The notes under the pieces were generated by a model. It worked only from the letters and a program-made list of their open reading frames with translations, made no database searches and was not told the DNA's origin. Shown here one piece after another: positions 33,592 through 42,799 of a stretch of 64,000 nt of DNA (positions are counted from its first letter, which is position 1; each line of letters opens with the position of its first letter). The DNA comes from Bacteroidota bacterium (GTDB taxonomy: Bacteria > Bacteroidota > Bacteroidia > Bacteroidales > CAIXZF01): positions 22,273-86,272 of the forward strand of contig JAKLIX010000018.1 of assembly GCA_022709385.1 (NCBI GenBank). Direction: 5' to 3'. The position numbers and the translations under genes are program-made.

Positions 33592-35858
33592 TCATTTATC
33601 TGGGATTTCCGGATCAGGTTCAGGGCACTTCCTGCACGGAACCAATGAATCTGGCCTTCATTATAGCTATGTGACACTTCAAATGCTGTGGTTGTCTGGT
33701 CACTGTGTGTAAGGATTAGCACAAGGTTTTTCCCGGGAGAAAAAGTATCTAAGCCGCGAATGGCGATCGCATCATCTTCTCTTATCAGGTCATAATCAGT
33801 TTTATTCACGAAGGTCAGGGCTAACATTCCTTGTTTTTTCAGGTTGGTTTCATGAATGCGGGCAAAAGACTTCACCAGCACCACCCTGACACCCAGATGC
33901 CTGGGTTCCATGGCTGCATGTTCTCTTGAGGAACCTTCCCCATAGTTTTCATCTCCCACGATTACCGAGGCGAAGTGGTGTTCCAGGTATGCCCGGGCTA
34001 CCCTGGGGACCGTGTCATAAGTTCCTGTCAGGACATTTTTTACCAGGTTGATCTGCTGGTTAAATGCGTTTACCGCACCTATCAGCAGATTGTTGCTGAT
34101 ATTGTCGAGGTGGCCGCGGTAACGCAACCATGGGCCAGCCATGGAGATGTGATCGGTGGTACATTTTCCTGCAACCTTTATGAGCAGTTTCAGATTCACC
34201 ATATCACCTCCTGTCCAGGGACTGAAAGGCTGCAGTAGCTGGAGCCTCTCAGATTCCGGATCAACCTTGATTTCCAGGGCACTGCCATCGGCCAGGGGCG
34301 GAAGGTAGCCCATGTCCTCAACTTCAAAACCATTTGGGGGCAGTTCCACCCCATGGGGCGGGTCGAGCATCACCGCCACGCCATCACGGTTTGTCAGGGT
34401 GTCGGTCAAAGGGTTAAAATCCAGTCGGCCGGCCAGTACCATCGCTGTCACAATTTCCGGGGATGCGACAAAGCTGTGGGTGTTCGGGTTACCGTCGTTG
34501 CGTTTGGCAAAGTTCCGGTTAAAGGAGGTGATGATGGAGTTTTTCTTTTCCGGGTCATCTGTATGTCTTTTCCACTGACCGATACAGGGTCCGCAGGCAT
34601 TGGCCATCACCACTCCCCCGATTTCCGAAAAAACATCCAGCAAGCCGTCTCTCTCAGAGGTAAAACGAATTTGTTCAGATCCGGGGGTGATGATAAATTC
34701 AGTTTGTACCGCAAGGTTTTTTTCCCTGGCCTGCGTTGCAACCGAAGCAGCCCTGGTCAGATCTTCATAGGAAGAATTGGTACATGATCCTATCAGACCT
34801 ACCTCAAGTCTGAGGGGGTACCCTTTCTTCACAACCTCTTTCACAAAAGCAGAGAGCGGAAATGCCGCATCAGGGGTAAAAGGACCATTGATATGGGGTT
34901 CCAGGGCAGACAAATCGATTTCGATCAGTTGATCATAATACTTCTCCGGGTATAAACCGACTTCATCGTCACTTCTCAGGCAGTCTCTCATTTCACCGGC
35001 AAGCGCTGCCACTTCGGTCCTTCCGGTCGCCTCAAGGTACACCCTGATGCTTTCATCGTAGCCGAACAAAGAAGTCGTGGCTCCCACTTCGGCGCCCATA
35101 TTACAGATCGTTCCCTTGCCGGTGGCAGAGATGCTTTCGGCTCCCTCGCCGAAGTACTCAATGATATATCCGGTACCACCCTTTACAGTGAGGATACCGG
35201 CAACCTTCAGAATGATGTCTTTGGGTGAAGTCCAGCCGTTTAATTTCCCGCTGAGTCTGACACCGATCAGTTTCGGCATCTTCAGTTCCCAGGGCATGCC
35301 TGCCATCACATCCACGGCATCCGCGCCTCCCACACCAATGGCTATCATACCCAGCCCCCCCGCATTCACTGTGTGGGAATCCGTACCAATCATCATTCCT
35401 CCCGGAAAAGCATAATTCTCAAGAATCACCTGGTGGATAATCCCTGCGCCCGGTTTCCAGAACCCGATGCCGTATTTGGCGGAGACAGACTCGAGAAAAT
35501 CAAATACTTCACGATTCTGGTCAAGGGCTAAACCGAGATCCGGCCGTGCTCCCAGGCTGGCCTGGATCAGATGGTCGCAATGCACGGTTGTAGGCACTGC
35601 GGTCCGTTTTTTCCCGGCATTGATAAATTGAAGCAATGCCATCTGGGCAGTGGCATCCTGCATGGCAACCCTGTCGGGTGCAAAATCCACATAATCCTCA
35701 CCCCTGTTGAAGATCCTGATCTTTTCAGGATCGTAAAGATGTGCATAAAGGATTTTCTCACTCAGTGTCAGCGGTCTTCCCAGACATGACCTTGCCCGTT
35801 CAACCCTGAAACTATAATCTTTATATACTGTCCGGATTAATTCAATATCAAATAGCAT
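33588..35858 (-). CDS. acn: Aconitate hydratase
   Basis: TCA-cycle enzyme converting citrate to isocitrate with a labile [4Fe-4S] cluster. At 756 residues and with the sequence around [13 protein letters not shown] and [14 protein letters not shown] it is of the mitochondrial-type aconitase used by many Bacteroidota. The cluster Cys residues are in [11 protein letters not shown] and ACGPCIGQW, and the swivel domain carries the substrate-binding Ser region [17 protein letters not shown]. The ATG at 35858 gives the normal start. It is 14 bp downstream of the tudor-like gene in the nusB-to-DUF2807 run. The other TCA genes are not in this window. Confidence 0.95.
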   Translation of the reverse strand: MLFDIELIRTVYKDYSFRVERARSCLGRPLTLSEKILYAHLYDPEKIRIFNRGEDYVDFAPDRVAMQDATAQMALLQFINAGKKRTAVPTTVHCDHLIQASLGARPDLGLALDQNREVFDFLESVSAKYGIGFWKPGAGIIHQVILENYAFPGGMMIGTDSHTVNAGGLGMIAIGVGGADAVDVMAGMPWELKMPKLIGVRLSGKLNGWTSPKDIILKVAGILTVKGGTGYIIEYFGEGAESISATGKGTICNMGAEVGATTSLFGYDESIRVYLEATGRTEVAALAGEMRDCLRSDDEVGLYPEKYYDQLIEIDLSALEPHINGPFTPDAAFPLSAFVKEVVKKGYPLRLEVGLIGSCTNSSYEDLTRAASVATQAREKNLAVQTEFIITPGSEQIRFTSERDGLLDVFSEIGGVVMANACGPCIGQWKRHTDDPEKKNSIITSFNRNFAKRNDGNPNTHSFVASPEIVTAMVLAGRLDFNPLTDTLTNRDGVAVMLDPPHGVELPPNGFEVEDMGYLPPLADGSALEIKVDPESERLQLLQPFSPWTGGDMVNLKLLIKVAGKCTTDHISMAGPWLRYRGHLDNISNNLLIGAVNAFNQQINLVKNVLTGTYDTVPRVARAYLEHHFASVIVGDENYGEGSSREHAAMEPRHLGVRVVLVKSFARIHETNLKKQGMLALTFVNKTDYDLIREDDAIAIRGLDTFSPGKNLVLILTHSDQTTTAFEVSHSYNEGQIHWFRAGSALNLIRKSQINE

Positions 35859-35872
35859 AATTAAATATGTTT

Positions 35873-36400
35873 TTATGTTTTTTCACCCTGGAAATAATGT
35901 TCCTTCTCAGCAAACAACACATTAAACGACGTAAGCGTACCATAGATTCTCGTGATGTATTGCTGAATATTAACCTTGTCTATATCAGGTAATTCACTGG
36001 CATTCACCCTTTGTTCGAGTACCCGCAGCCTGTCGCGTATCATCACGATTTTATGGAAAAACGCATCGATGGGCAAGTCTTTGCCGGCCAGTTTTGTATC
36101 ACCCGGCTCCAGGATGATCCTACCCCCGGCCCATTTTTTCGCCAGGGGTACAGTTTCCTGTATATCAGTTAATTGTCTGATTAAACGAAGGAAACTCCGT
36201 TCAACCTTTTCATAACTGACCAGGTCCCTTTCCTCCTCCATGGCTTCCACAATTTCAAGGTGCTGATAGGTGCGCATGATTTGCTTGAATCCATGATCGA
36301 TAAAAACGATCTCGTAAGCATCATTTCTCAGCTGAATTACTACACCTGCTCCGAATTCAGGGTGTTTTACCCTCGATCCGATACCCAATGCTTCTGTCAT
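35873..36400 (-). CDS. Conserved protein with N-terminal tudor/CarD-like domain
   Basis: A 175-residue cytoplasmic protein. Residues 5-50 ([31 protein letters not shown], in two parts) look like the small beta-barrel found at the C-terminus of UvrD/PcrA helicases and in CarD-like proteins, which bind RNA polymerase. The remainder is helical, with a conserved-looking segment ([20 protein letters not shown]). It has no catalytic motif. It lies between coaE and acn with gaps of 20 and 14 bp. An RNA-polymerase- or nucleic-acid-related role is possible from the barrel, but this is only inference. Confidence 0.72.
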   Translation of the reverse strand: MTEALGIGSRVKHPEFGAGVVIQLRNDAYEIVFIDHGFKQIMRTYQHLEIVEAMEEERDLVSYEKVERSFLRLIRQLTDIQETVPLAKKWAGGRIILEPGDTKLAGKDLPIDAFFHKIVMIRDRLRVLEQRVNASELPDIDKVNIQQYITRIYGTLTSFNVLFAEKEHYFQGEKT

Positions 36401-36420
36401 ATGTAAAAAAATTGATAAAA

Positions 36421-37008
36421 TTAAATCAGGTCAATAATTTCCTGATGGACAGCAAGCACCTGGGGTAACAGTGCCTGGCTGCCATCGTTCACCAGATTGC
36501 AATCGCATAAAGCTGCTTTCACCTCATCACTCCATTGTTTGGAATCCCTCTGGCTGAAGGCTTTCTCATTCATGCCATCCCGTTGAAACACCCTGTGTTT
36601 TCTGACAGCTTCCGGTGCCGAGACCAGCATGATATAATCAAAGCAGTCACCGTATCCATGCTCAAGCAGCACAGCCGCTTCCATCACCACGTAGGGTTTT
36701 GAAGCATAAAGACCGGCCCAGCAGCAGAAGTCGGGCATCACCATCGGATGGATCAGCTGATTCAACAATTCCAGTTTTTCCGGATCACTGAACACCAGGG
36801 CAGCCAGTTGGCTTCGGTTCATTTTACCCTCATTGTCAACGATTTGGTTACCGAAGACTGAAATCAGCTTTGAGCGTACTGCAGGTGCATCCAGAAATCT
36901 TTTGGCATGATCATCTGCAGGATACACGGGAACCCCCATCACGGCCAGCATCGCTGCCACGGTAGATTTTCCGCTTCCAATGGAACCTGTAAGCCCTACT
37001 TTCAGCAC
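36421..37008 (-). CDS. coaE: Dephospho-CoA kinase
   Basis: Last step of coenzyme A synthesis, phosphorylating the 3' hydroxyl of dephospho-CoA. The 195-residue protein begins with LKVGLTGSIGSGKSTVAAML (P-loop), has the DDHAKRFL substrate loop, the HPMVMPDF region and VMEAAVLLEHGY, and ends with the LID segment containing KAFSQRDSKQWSDEVK. All P-loop kinase residues are present. It follows yajC by 35 bp on the same strand. The order nusB-DUF1573-yajC-coaE is a conserved block in Bacteroidota. Confidence 0.94.
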   Translation of the reverse strand: MLKVGLTGSIGSGKSTVAAMLAVMGVPVYPADDHAKRFLDAPAVRSKLISVFGNQIVDNEGKMNRSQLAALVFSDPEKLELLNQLIHPMVMPDFCCWAGLYASKPYVVMEAAVLLEHGYGDCFDYIMLVSAPEAVRKHRVFQRDGMNEKAFSQRDSKQWSDEVKAALCDCNLVNDGSQALLPQVLAVHQEIIDLI

Positions 37009-37043
37009 CGGAGACGGCAGTTTAACGGATTAAAAATGCTTCC

Positions 37044-37382
37044 TTACTTTTTCTCGAGTGACTCACCTGAACCGGGTGCGGCCACAGCAGATTTCTCAAC
37101 CCTGATCCAGACATCCTGAGCGATTTCGATGGTGAAAGTCGTATCCTGCACTTCCGTGATCTTTCCGTGAACGCCACCGATGGTCACGATTTTGTCGCCC
37201 TTCTTCAGACTCTCCCTGAATTTTCTGGCATCTTTGGTCTTTCTGACCTGAGGTCTGATAAAGAAGAAATAAAAAACCACGATGATAAGAATCAATGGCA
37301 GAAATGACACCAGGGGGTTGGATTTGCTCCCGTCCTGGGGCGCCGGTGCCATCAGTAACATGTACAAAAGTTGCTGTGTCAT
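37044..37382 (-). CDS. yajC: Preprotein translocase accessory subunit YajC
   Basis: A single-span inner-membrane protein of 112 residues that joins SecDF at the Sec translocon. One transmembrane helix (SFLPLILIIVVFYFFFIRPQ) ends in the hallmark FFIRPQ motif. The cytoplasmic part has KGDKIVTIGGVHGKI, the conserved YajC beta motif. A short Gly/Ser/Lys C-terminal tail follows. It is co-directional with DUF1573 (152 bp upstream) and coaE (35 bp downstream). No secD or secF is adjacent, which is normal for the phylum. Confidence 0.93.
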   Translation of the reverse strand: MTQQLLYMLLMAPAPQDGSKSNPLVSFLPLILIIVVFYFFFIRPQVRKTKDARKFRESLKKGDKIVTIGGVHGKITEVQDTTFTIEIAQDVWIRVEKSAVAAPGSGESLEKK

Positions 37383-37534
37383 ACACTTTAATTTTGGTTT
37401 ATTAATTGATTAACAATTGGTTCCGTTCAGTGTTAGCTTATTCTAATAACGTATGCAATTTATTGAATATTTATTTCTCCATCATCCCAATGATAAAAAA
37501 AATCATCACACCTTCTTCTTATCACTGCTCAAAC

Positions 37535-38035
37535 CTATTCTCCCGCTGTTCTTATCTCACATTTGACCCTCAGTACCCTGGTATTGGGCTGGGTATTCGA
37601 CATCACAGTCACAGTCTTGTTCTGAAAACCTCTTCTTCCTTCGGATTTGAAAGTAACCTGAATCACCCCCTGACTGCCTGCCGGGATCGGATCCCGCGGA
37701 TAATCGGTCACGGTACAGCCACAACTACTTGAAACACTTGATATTATTAGATCAGATTTGCCGGTATTTCTGAACTTGAACCCATAAGTAACTGTTTCAC
37801 CCTGCATCAGACGTCCGAAGTCATGTTCATCTTTCTCGAAAGTGATTTCCGGAAGTATCCCCGGATTTGTTTTCCCGTCGGCGCTTGCAGGGTTATGGAT
37901 AACTTCTGAAGAAATTTCCTTATCCTCTGAGCCTGAAGGCTGGCATGCAGATGAGAGCAGCAATGCCATTGACAGCACCAGAGAGAATCCCGGCCTGAAT
38001 GCCATCATGGGAAATGATATATTTAAGTGCATCAT
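37535..38035 (-). CDS. DUF1573 lipoprotein
   Basis: A 166-residue lipoprotein (lipobox LLSSAC). The C-terminal 110 residues form the DUF1573 immunoglobulin-like domain: FEKDEHDFGRLMQGETVTYGFKFRNTG in adjoining pieces, the SSSCGCTVTDYP motif with the conserved CxC pair, PIPAGSQGVIQVTFKS, and NTQPNTRVLRVKCEI. It resembles ASH/MSP-type Ig folds; the function is unknown. Several ATGs occur at the N-terminus (38035, 38032, and an internal one at 38005), and the start is uncertain. It lies 10 bp after nusB, within the conserved nusB-yajC block. Confidence 0.88.
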   Translation of the reverse strand: MMHLNISFPMMAFRPGFSLVLSMALLLSSACQPSGSEDKEISSEVIHNPASADGKTNPGILPEITFEKDEHDFGRLMQGETVTYGFKFRNTGKSDLIISSVSSSCGCTVTDYPRDPIPAGSQGVIQVTFKSEGRRGFQNKTVTVMSNTQPNTRVLRVKCEIRTAGE

Positions 38036-38045
38036 AATCCGTTTA

Positions 38046-39002
38046 TTATTCCATTAAGCCCCTGCCCCTTTTGACGATCTTCTTTTCCTCAACGAGCTGG
38101 ATCATCAATTTGTCAAGGATTCCATTGACAAAATGGTTGCTCCGTGGTGTACTGAAGCTTTTGGTGATTTCTATATATTCATTCAGGGTTACCTTAACGG
38201 GGATAGATTGGAATTCAATGAGTTCACACAATGCCATTTTCAGGATGATCCTGTCCATGACGGCAATCCTCTCGAGTTCCCAGTTCTCCAGTTTCTTTTC
38301 TATCAACTCCTCATATTCAGCATTGTGAAGGATCGTTTGCCTGAACAGCCGGCGCATAAAGTCCAGATCCTCCTTGCGGCTTTCTTCATCTTCCTTATAA
38401 ATGGAAGGCAGGTGTTCGAGCCTGAAGTGCTGTTGCTGGAAGTAACGCAGTGTTTTATGCAACAGGAAGACTGAAAGATCGAAATCGGCGCCCCAAAAAA
38501 TGTTTTTATCTTCGAAGATGTCGGCAAGAGTTTCATTATTATCGAATACATGGTTGATCATCCATCCTGTGAATGCAAGGTGCGTCGCTGGTTTGTCCGG
38601 TTCTTTCATATAGTGCACGAATTCAGGACTTTGGCTGAGACTAAGGTACAGGCGTTTGATCGTTTCCGGATAGAGTGACCAGTTCACGTGATACTTCTGA
38701 TGGTATTTCAGATAATCCGGACAGACAGTCAGGGCAAGGATGAACGGATTCTCAATAAAACGCAGGTTTGGGTGAAGGTCTTCTTCAGTAGGGAAATATT
38801 TGCCTTTGGCGTCTTCGATCCGCTGGCGGGCAAACTCATTAATTTCAACAAGGAGCGACAATTGCAGGACAAACAATTCATGTAGCTTGTCCACACTGTT
38901 TATCAACATCTTTTCCCCGTATGCCACCTGATCGCTTTCAGAAAGGAAAAATGCATACAAAGCCTGTAAGGTTTTGATTCTGAAATGCCTTCTGCTAAGC
39001 AT
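38046..39002 (-). CDS. nusB: Transcription antitermination factor NusB, long form
   Basis: RNA-binding antitermination protein for rRNA operons. At 318 residues it is twice the length of E. coli NusB but matches the extended form of Bacteroidota. The N-terminus (SRRHFRIKTLQALYAFF) and the C-terminal block (RIAVMDRIILKMALCELIEF, KVTLNEYIEITKSFSTPRSNHFVNGILDKL) are the two parts of the NusB fold. The middle 170 residues are a helical insertion with no known motif. It has a strong promoter (39041-39073) and leads the co-directional run toward acn. Confidence 0.93.
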   Translation of the reverse strand: MLSRRHFRIKTLQALYAFFLSESDQVAYGEKMLINSVDKLHELFVLQLSLLVEINEFARQRIEDAKGKYFPTEEDLHPNLRFIENPFILALTVCPDYLKYHQKYHVNWSLYPETIKRLYLSLSQSPEFVHYMKEPDKPATHLAFTGWMINHVFDNNETLADIFEDKNIFWGADFDLSVFLLHKTLRYFQQQHFRLEHLPSIYKEDEESRKEDLDFMRRLFRQTILHNAEYEELIEKKLENWELERIAVMDRIILKMALCELIEFQSIPVKVTLNEYIEITKSFSTPRSNHFVNGILDKLMIQLVEEKKIVKRGRGLME

Positions 39003-39040
39003 AGGGATGATTCAATGAACTAAGTTCCTGGTTTAGGCTG

Positions 39041-39073
39041 CAAAAATACGTTTAATATTTGACGAAGGCCAAA
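39041..39073 (-). promoter_or_regulatory. Promoter of nusB operon
   Basis: On the minus strand TTTG (39070-39073 as CAAA on plus) and TATTTTTG (39041-39048) are 21 bp apart, matching the Bacteroidota -33/-7 consensus. The leader to the nusB ATG is about 30 nt. Confidence 0.65.
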
Positions 39074-39135
39074 ACCGGCTGCCTGATTTTTTAGACGATA
39101 ATTATTTCCGGCAGCAGTACAAATTGATAAATTTT

Positions 39136-39143
39136 TATTTTTG
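39136..39143 (+). promoter_or_regulatory. -7 element for the DUF3276 gene
   Basis: TATTTTTG fits TAnnTTTG, 37 bp before the ATG at 39180. It overlaps a TTG at 39141 that could otherwise open the frame, which argues for the ATG. The -33 is weak. Confidence 0.45.
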
Positions 39144-39179
39144 CGTGTTCAACGAAGGCATCAACCTGGATTAATCAAG

Positions 39180-39530
39180 ATGGAAGATTTCGAAAACAAT
39201 GACCGGAAGGAGGAGATCTTCTCCAAGGCAGTCAGGGCAGGAAAACGGACCTATTTCTTTGATGTGAAGGCAACACGAACAGATGAGTACTACCTTACAA
39301 TCACAGAAAGCAAAAGAAGATTCAGCAATGACCAGGGCAAGTTTTTCTACGAGAAGCATAAAATATTTCTCTACAAGGAAGATTTCGAAAAGTTTTCCAA
39401 TGGTCTGAAATATGTCATCGAGTTTATCGAAACCGGGAAAGTTCCTCCCCCGCTTGATGATGAAACAGCGCCAAACGGCGACCATACAGAAGTCGATTTC
39501 GACGACCTTGATCACGAAACCCGAAGTTAG
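39180..39530 (+). CDS. DUF3276 PUR-alpha-like nucleic-acid-binding protein
   Basis: A 116-residue cytoplasmic protein. Residues 10-80 form a PUR-repeat fold (EIFSKAVRAGKRTYFFDVKATR, then YYLTITESKRR and KHKIFLYKEDFEKF). Members from Bacteroidetes and spirochaetes bind single-stranded DNA and RNA, as shown for Borrelia and Bacteroides relatives of human Pur-alpha. The C-terminal tail is acidic (DFDDLDHE). The ATG at 39180 is chosen because the -7 element overlaps the earlier TTG. It precedes parA by 235 bp, which has its own promoter, so the two are separate. Confidence 0.92.
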   Translation: MEDFENNDRKEEIFSKAVRAGKRTYFFDVKATRTDEYYLTITESKRRFSNDQGKFFYEKHKIFLYKEDFEKFSNGLKYVIEFIETGKVPPPLDDETAPNGDHTEVDFDDLDHETRS

Positions 39531-39670
39531 TTACTGATAACCAAAGGTTTACAATTAGACTGCACTGGTTTCCAAGCGGATTGTCAGGGTATTATTCCGG
39601 CACGGAACGGGTTTGCTAAAAATCTGGGATCCAGTGGTGAACGGTATAATTCCTTCTAAATAGCGTTGCA

Positions 39671-39703
39671 TTTGTAAACCTGTCAAGAAGGAGGTTAATT
39701 TTG
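39671..39703 (+). promoter_or_regulatory. Strong promoter of parAB
   Basis: TTTG at 39671-39674 and TAATTTTG at 39696-39703 with 21 bp between them. The -33 box lies inside TTGCATTTGTAA (39666-39677), one mismatch from the palindrome repeated around the XRE gene. Confidence 0.7.
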
Positions 39704-39765
39704 CATTGTAAGAATGACCGGCAAGGCTGGTTGTGTCAGTTTTGATTTTTTTGCAGGAGAAACAC

Positions 39766-40569
39766 ATGGGTAAAGTAATCGCTATTGCCAATCAGAAGGG
39801 CGGAGTGGGAAAGACCACCACTGCCATCAACCTCAGCGCAGGCCTGGCAGTCCTGGAGTATAAAACCCTGGTGATTGACGCTGATCCACAGGCGAATGCT
39901 ACCAGCGGTCTGGGTTTTGATCCAAGGAAAATTACCACCAGCATTTACGAATGCATTATCGACAAAGAGGATCCGCAGAAGATCATCCTTCCCACCTCCA
40001 CACCCCACCTTGATATTCTTCCGGCCCACATCGATCTTGTGGGGGCGGAGATTGAGATCATCAACCTGCCCAACCGCGAGAAACTCATGAAAAAAGTGGT
40101 GGATGTGGTTAAAACCCGTTACGACTTTGTCCTGATCGACTGTTCTCCATCCCTCGGCCTGATCACGGTGAATGCCCTGACTGCGGCCGATTCGGTAATC
40201 ATCCCGGTACAATGTGAATATTTTGCCCTCGAAGGTCTTGGTAAACTGCTCAATACCATTCGTATCGTACAGCATCACCTGAACACCGAATTGGTGATAG
40301 AAGGAATATTGCTGACCATGTTCGACAACCGCCTTCGCCTTGCCAAACAAGTGGTGGATGATGTGAAGACGCATTTTGAAGACATCGTGTTCGACACCAT
40401 AATACACAGGAACATCAAACTGAGTGAGGCCCCAAGCTTCGGTGAAACCATCATCATGCATGATATCCAGAGCAAGGGAGCCACCAATTATTTAAACCTT
40501 GCGAGGGAAATCCTTCAGAAGAACCAAATGACTAAAATCGACGGGCAGGATAAAACCATTCCCATTTAA
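39766..40569 (+). CDS. parA: Chromosome partitioning ATPase ParA
   Basis: Deviant Walker ATPase that works with ParB-parS to segregate the replication origin. From the ATG at 39766 (13 bp after a GGAG-type site, GCAGGAGA) it has 267 residues. The deviant Walker A is KGGVGKTT with the signature Lys, Walker A' is IDADPQANATSG, and Walker B is FVLIDCSPSLG. It is Soj-like, short and without an N-terminal HTH, as in chromosomal ParA. parB starts 11 bp later. Presence of parAB together with dapB and lepB is a stable Bacteroidota arrangement. No parS site was found by eye. Confidence 0.95.
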   Translation: MGKVIAIANQKGGVGKTTTAINLSAGLAVLEYKTLVIDADPQANATSGLGFDPRKITTSIYECIIDKEDPQKIILPTSTPHLDILPAHIDLVGAEIEIINLPNREKLMKKVVDVVKTRYDFVLIDCSPSLGLITVNALTAADSVIIPVQCEYFALEGLGKLLNTIRIVQHHLNTELVIEGILLTMFDNRLRLAKQVVDDVKTHFEDIVFDTIIHRNIKLSEAPSFGETIIMHDIQSKGATNYLNLAREILQKNQMTKIDGQDKTIPI

Positions 40570-40580
40570 GATTAACTGAT

Positions 40581-41483
40581 ATGAATGCCAAAAAGAAAAC
40601 CGGTCTGGGCAGGGGATTAAGCGCACTGCTGGATGGTGCAGAGGAAGCCCTGAACCAGGATACGGTAAGAAGCGACAATGTGCTGGCCTGGTCGCAGGGA
40701 TACATCAGGACCGATCATATTGAAACCAATCCTTATCAACCGAGGACTTCATTTGAGCAGGAAGCCCTTGCCGAGCTGAGTGCCTCCATTCAAAAACAAG
40801 GGATCATCCAGCCGGTTACGGTCAGAAGAACCGGTAAAGACCAATACCAGCTGATCTCGGGAGAAAGAAGACTTAAAGCGGCGATGATGGCTGGACTGGA
40901 AGAGATACCCGCTTTTATCAGAACAGCCGACGATAACCAGATGCTGGAGCTGGCCCTGGTGGAGAACCTGCAGCGTAAGGATCTGAACAGCATGGATATT
41001 GCCATCAGCCTGCAACGGCTGGCAGAGGAATATGAATATTCACAGGAAACCATGGCCGAGAAACTTGGTAAAAAACGAACCACCATCACCAATTACCTCA
41101 GGTTGCTCAAACTGCCTCCCGAAATTCAGGTTGCTCTCCGGGATGAACAGATCAGTATGGGGCATGCCCGGGCATTGGTGAATATTACCGATCAACAGAC
41201 CCAGCTTGCCATCCTTGCCGATATTATATCTAAAGGACTGTCTGTCAGGGATGTCGAAAAGATCGTCCGGGATCTCAGTCAACCAATTGAAAAGCCAAAA
41301 CCACTGAAGAAACAGCTTGCCCCTCCCCTGCTCACGATGAAAGATCATATAGAGAAGGCGGTTGGAGGAAAAATCAGTGTACACCTGACTTCAGCAGGCA
41401 AAGGCAGTATCCGCTTACCCTTCAGGAATGATGAGCAACTGGAAGCTATCCTGAAAACACTGGCAGCAAAGCATTCATTCTGA
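40581..41483 (+). CDS. parB: Chromosome partitioning protein ParB
   Basis: CTP-dependent clamp that binds parS and activates ParA. The 300-residue protein starts with a basic tail (NAKKKTGLGRGLSALL), then the ParB/Srx CTPase domain with NPYQPR, the GERR motif in LISGERRLKAAMMAGL and the ENLQRKDLNSMD region. The HTH follows (SQETMAEKLGKKRTTITNYLRLL, ISMGHARALV), and a C-terminal dimerisation domain is present. Family motifs are complete. It lies 11 bp after parA and 3 bp before the DUF5683 gene, so these are one transcript. Confidence 0.95.
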   Translation: MNAKKKTGLGRGLSALLDGAEEALNQDTVRSDNVLAWSQGYIRTDHIETNPYQPRTSFEQEALAELSASIQKQGIIQPVTVRRTGKDQYQLISGERRLKAAMMAGLEEIPAFIRTADDNQMLELALVENLQRKDLNSMDIAISLQRLAEEYEYSQETMAEKLGKKRTTITNYLRLLKLPPEIQVALRDEQISMGHARALVNITDQQTQLAILADIISKGLSVRDVEKIVRDLSQPIEKPKPLKKQLAPPLLTMKDHIEKAVGGKISVHLTSAGKGSIRLPFRNDEQLEAILKTLAAKHSF

Positions 41484-41486
41484 ACC

Positions 41487-42023
41487 ATGTCGAGCCTGCG
41501 ACCTGTCATACTTGCCTTGTTTATTATCCTGGCTGCCTTCCTGCCACTGCCATCCTCAGCCCAGAAACCTGTCCATTCCCCGAACAAGGCAGCCCTGTAT
41601 TCTGCTGTTTTACCTGGCCTGGGCCAGGCATACAACCGCAAATACTGGAAAATTCCGGTCGTTTACGCAGGTTTCGGAACCCTGTACTACTTCATCAACC
41701 TGAACAACAAGGAGTACTTGCGGTTCAAGAATGCCTATGAGTTTAAGAGCGGCTATACCACCGATCCCTCGAAATACAACGAATACGTTGACATGTACAC
41801 AGAATCAGGTCTGCTTGATGCCAGGAATTATTACCGCAGGAACCGGGATCTCAGCATCATCCTCGCCTCGGTATGGTACCTGCTGAATATCACCGATGCT
41901 GCGGTGGACGCATACCTGTTCGATTACGACATCGGGGATCAGCTCAGTCTGAAGCTGGCTCCCGACCCCATACCAGATCCCAGGCTTCAATATCCGGGAA
42001 TCATACTGAGTCTTCAATTCTGA
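41487..42023 (+). CDS. DUF5683 family envelope protein
   Basis: A 178-residue protein with a signal peptide (ends LPSSAQ). The DUF5683 domain shows KAALYSAVLPGLGQAYNRKYWK, the hallmark of the family, then hydrophobic stretches (VVYAGFGTLYYFINL, SIILASVWYLLNITDAAVDAYLFDY) that may be two membrane segments. The function is unknown. It is nearly always found between parB and dapB or lepB in this phylum. It starts 3 bp after parB and ends 29 bp before dapB. The C-terminus ends in F like an outer-membrane strand, but with too few strands for a barrel. Confidence 0.86.
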   Translation: MSSLRPVILALFIILAAFLPLPSSAQKPVHSPNKAALYSAVLPGLGQAYNRKYWKIPVVYAGFGTLYYFINLNNKEYLRFKNAYEFKSGYTTDPSKYNEYVDMYTESGLLDARNYYRRNRDLSIILASVWYLLNITDAAVDAYLFDYDIGDQLSLKLAPDPIPDPRLQYPGIILSLQF

Positions 42024-42052
42024 CATATTTTTCCTCAATAAAGAAAACCCAT

Positions 42053-42778
42053 ATGACTTCGTTGAAAATCGCCCTGCTTGGTTACGGCAAAATGGGCAGG
42101 GAAACCGAAAAGGTGCTGATTGAAAGAGGACATCAGCTTAGCCTGGTGATCGATTCCGAAGCGGACTGGACATCGCAGGAAGCCATGCTGGCATCCTGCG
42201 ATGCAGCTATCGAGTTCACCACGCCGGATACCGCACCCGGCAACATTCTGCGCTGTTTCACGGCCAATGTGCCCGTGGTTTGCGGAACTACAGGATGGCA
42301 ACACAGATTTGAAGAAATCCGGCAAGCCTGTATCCAGGGAAGCCATGCACTCTTTCATGCTTCAAATTTCAGTATCAGCGTCAACATCTTTTTCGAGATC
42401 AACCGGCGACTGGCAAAGTTGATGAATCCGTTGAAGCAGTACGAAGTGAATATAGAAGAGGTCCATCACCTTCAGAAACTGGATGCTCCCAGTGGTACCG
42501 CCATTGTGCTGGCTAACGACATCATTGCTGAAATTGAAAGGAAAAAACACTGGAAGTCAAAAGACAAAGGCGAAAGTGAAGAAATCGGAATAAAATCTGT
42601 CAGGCAGGATAATGTAACTGGCACTCATGTCGTTACTTATGAATCCATGAATGACAGCATCAGCATCAGCCATACGGCTAAAAACAGGAAGATATTCGCC
42701 ATCGGGGCCGTCATGGCTTGTGAGTTCATTGCAGGCCGCAGTGGAATCTTTACCATGAAGGACCTGTTGCAACATTAA
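42053..42778 (+). CDS. dapB: 4-hydroxy-tetrahydrodipicolinate reductase
   Basis: NAD(P)H-dependent reductase of the lysine/diaminopimelate pathway. The start at 42053 (MTSLKIALLGYGKMGRETE) gives 241 residues, normal for Bacteroidota DapB; a frame extending upstream to 41873 overlaps DUF5683 and is not real. It has FTTPDTAPGN, the VCGTTGW loop, HASNFSISVNIFFEIN and the catalytic/substrate site EVHHLQKLDAPSGTA, with the His and the Lys of KLDAPSGT. The C-terminal region ends GRSGIFTMKDLL. It is followed by lepB after 21 bp. Confidence 0.95.
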   Translation: MTSLKIALLGYGKMGRETEKVLIERGHQLSLVIDSEADWTSQEAMLASCDAAIEFTTPDTAPGNILRCFTANVPVVCGTTGWQHRFEEIRQACIQGSHALFHASNFSISVNIFFEINRRLAKLMNPLKQYEVNIEEVHHLQKLDAPSGTAIVLANDIIAEIERKKHWKSKDKGESEEIGIKSVRQDNVTGTHVVTYESMNDSISISHTAKNRKIFAIGAVMACEFIAGRSGIFTMKDLLQH

Positions 42779-42799
42779 AATCCAGAAAATCAAAACCAA

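Noticed and set aside
34353..35415. Plus-strand frames within aconitase
   Set aside because: Antisense to a highly conserved enzyme.
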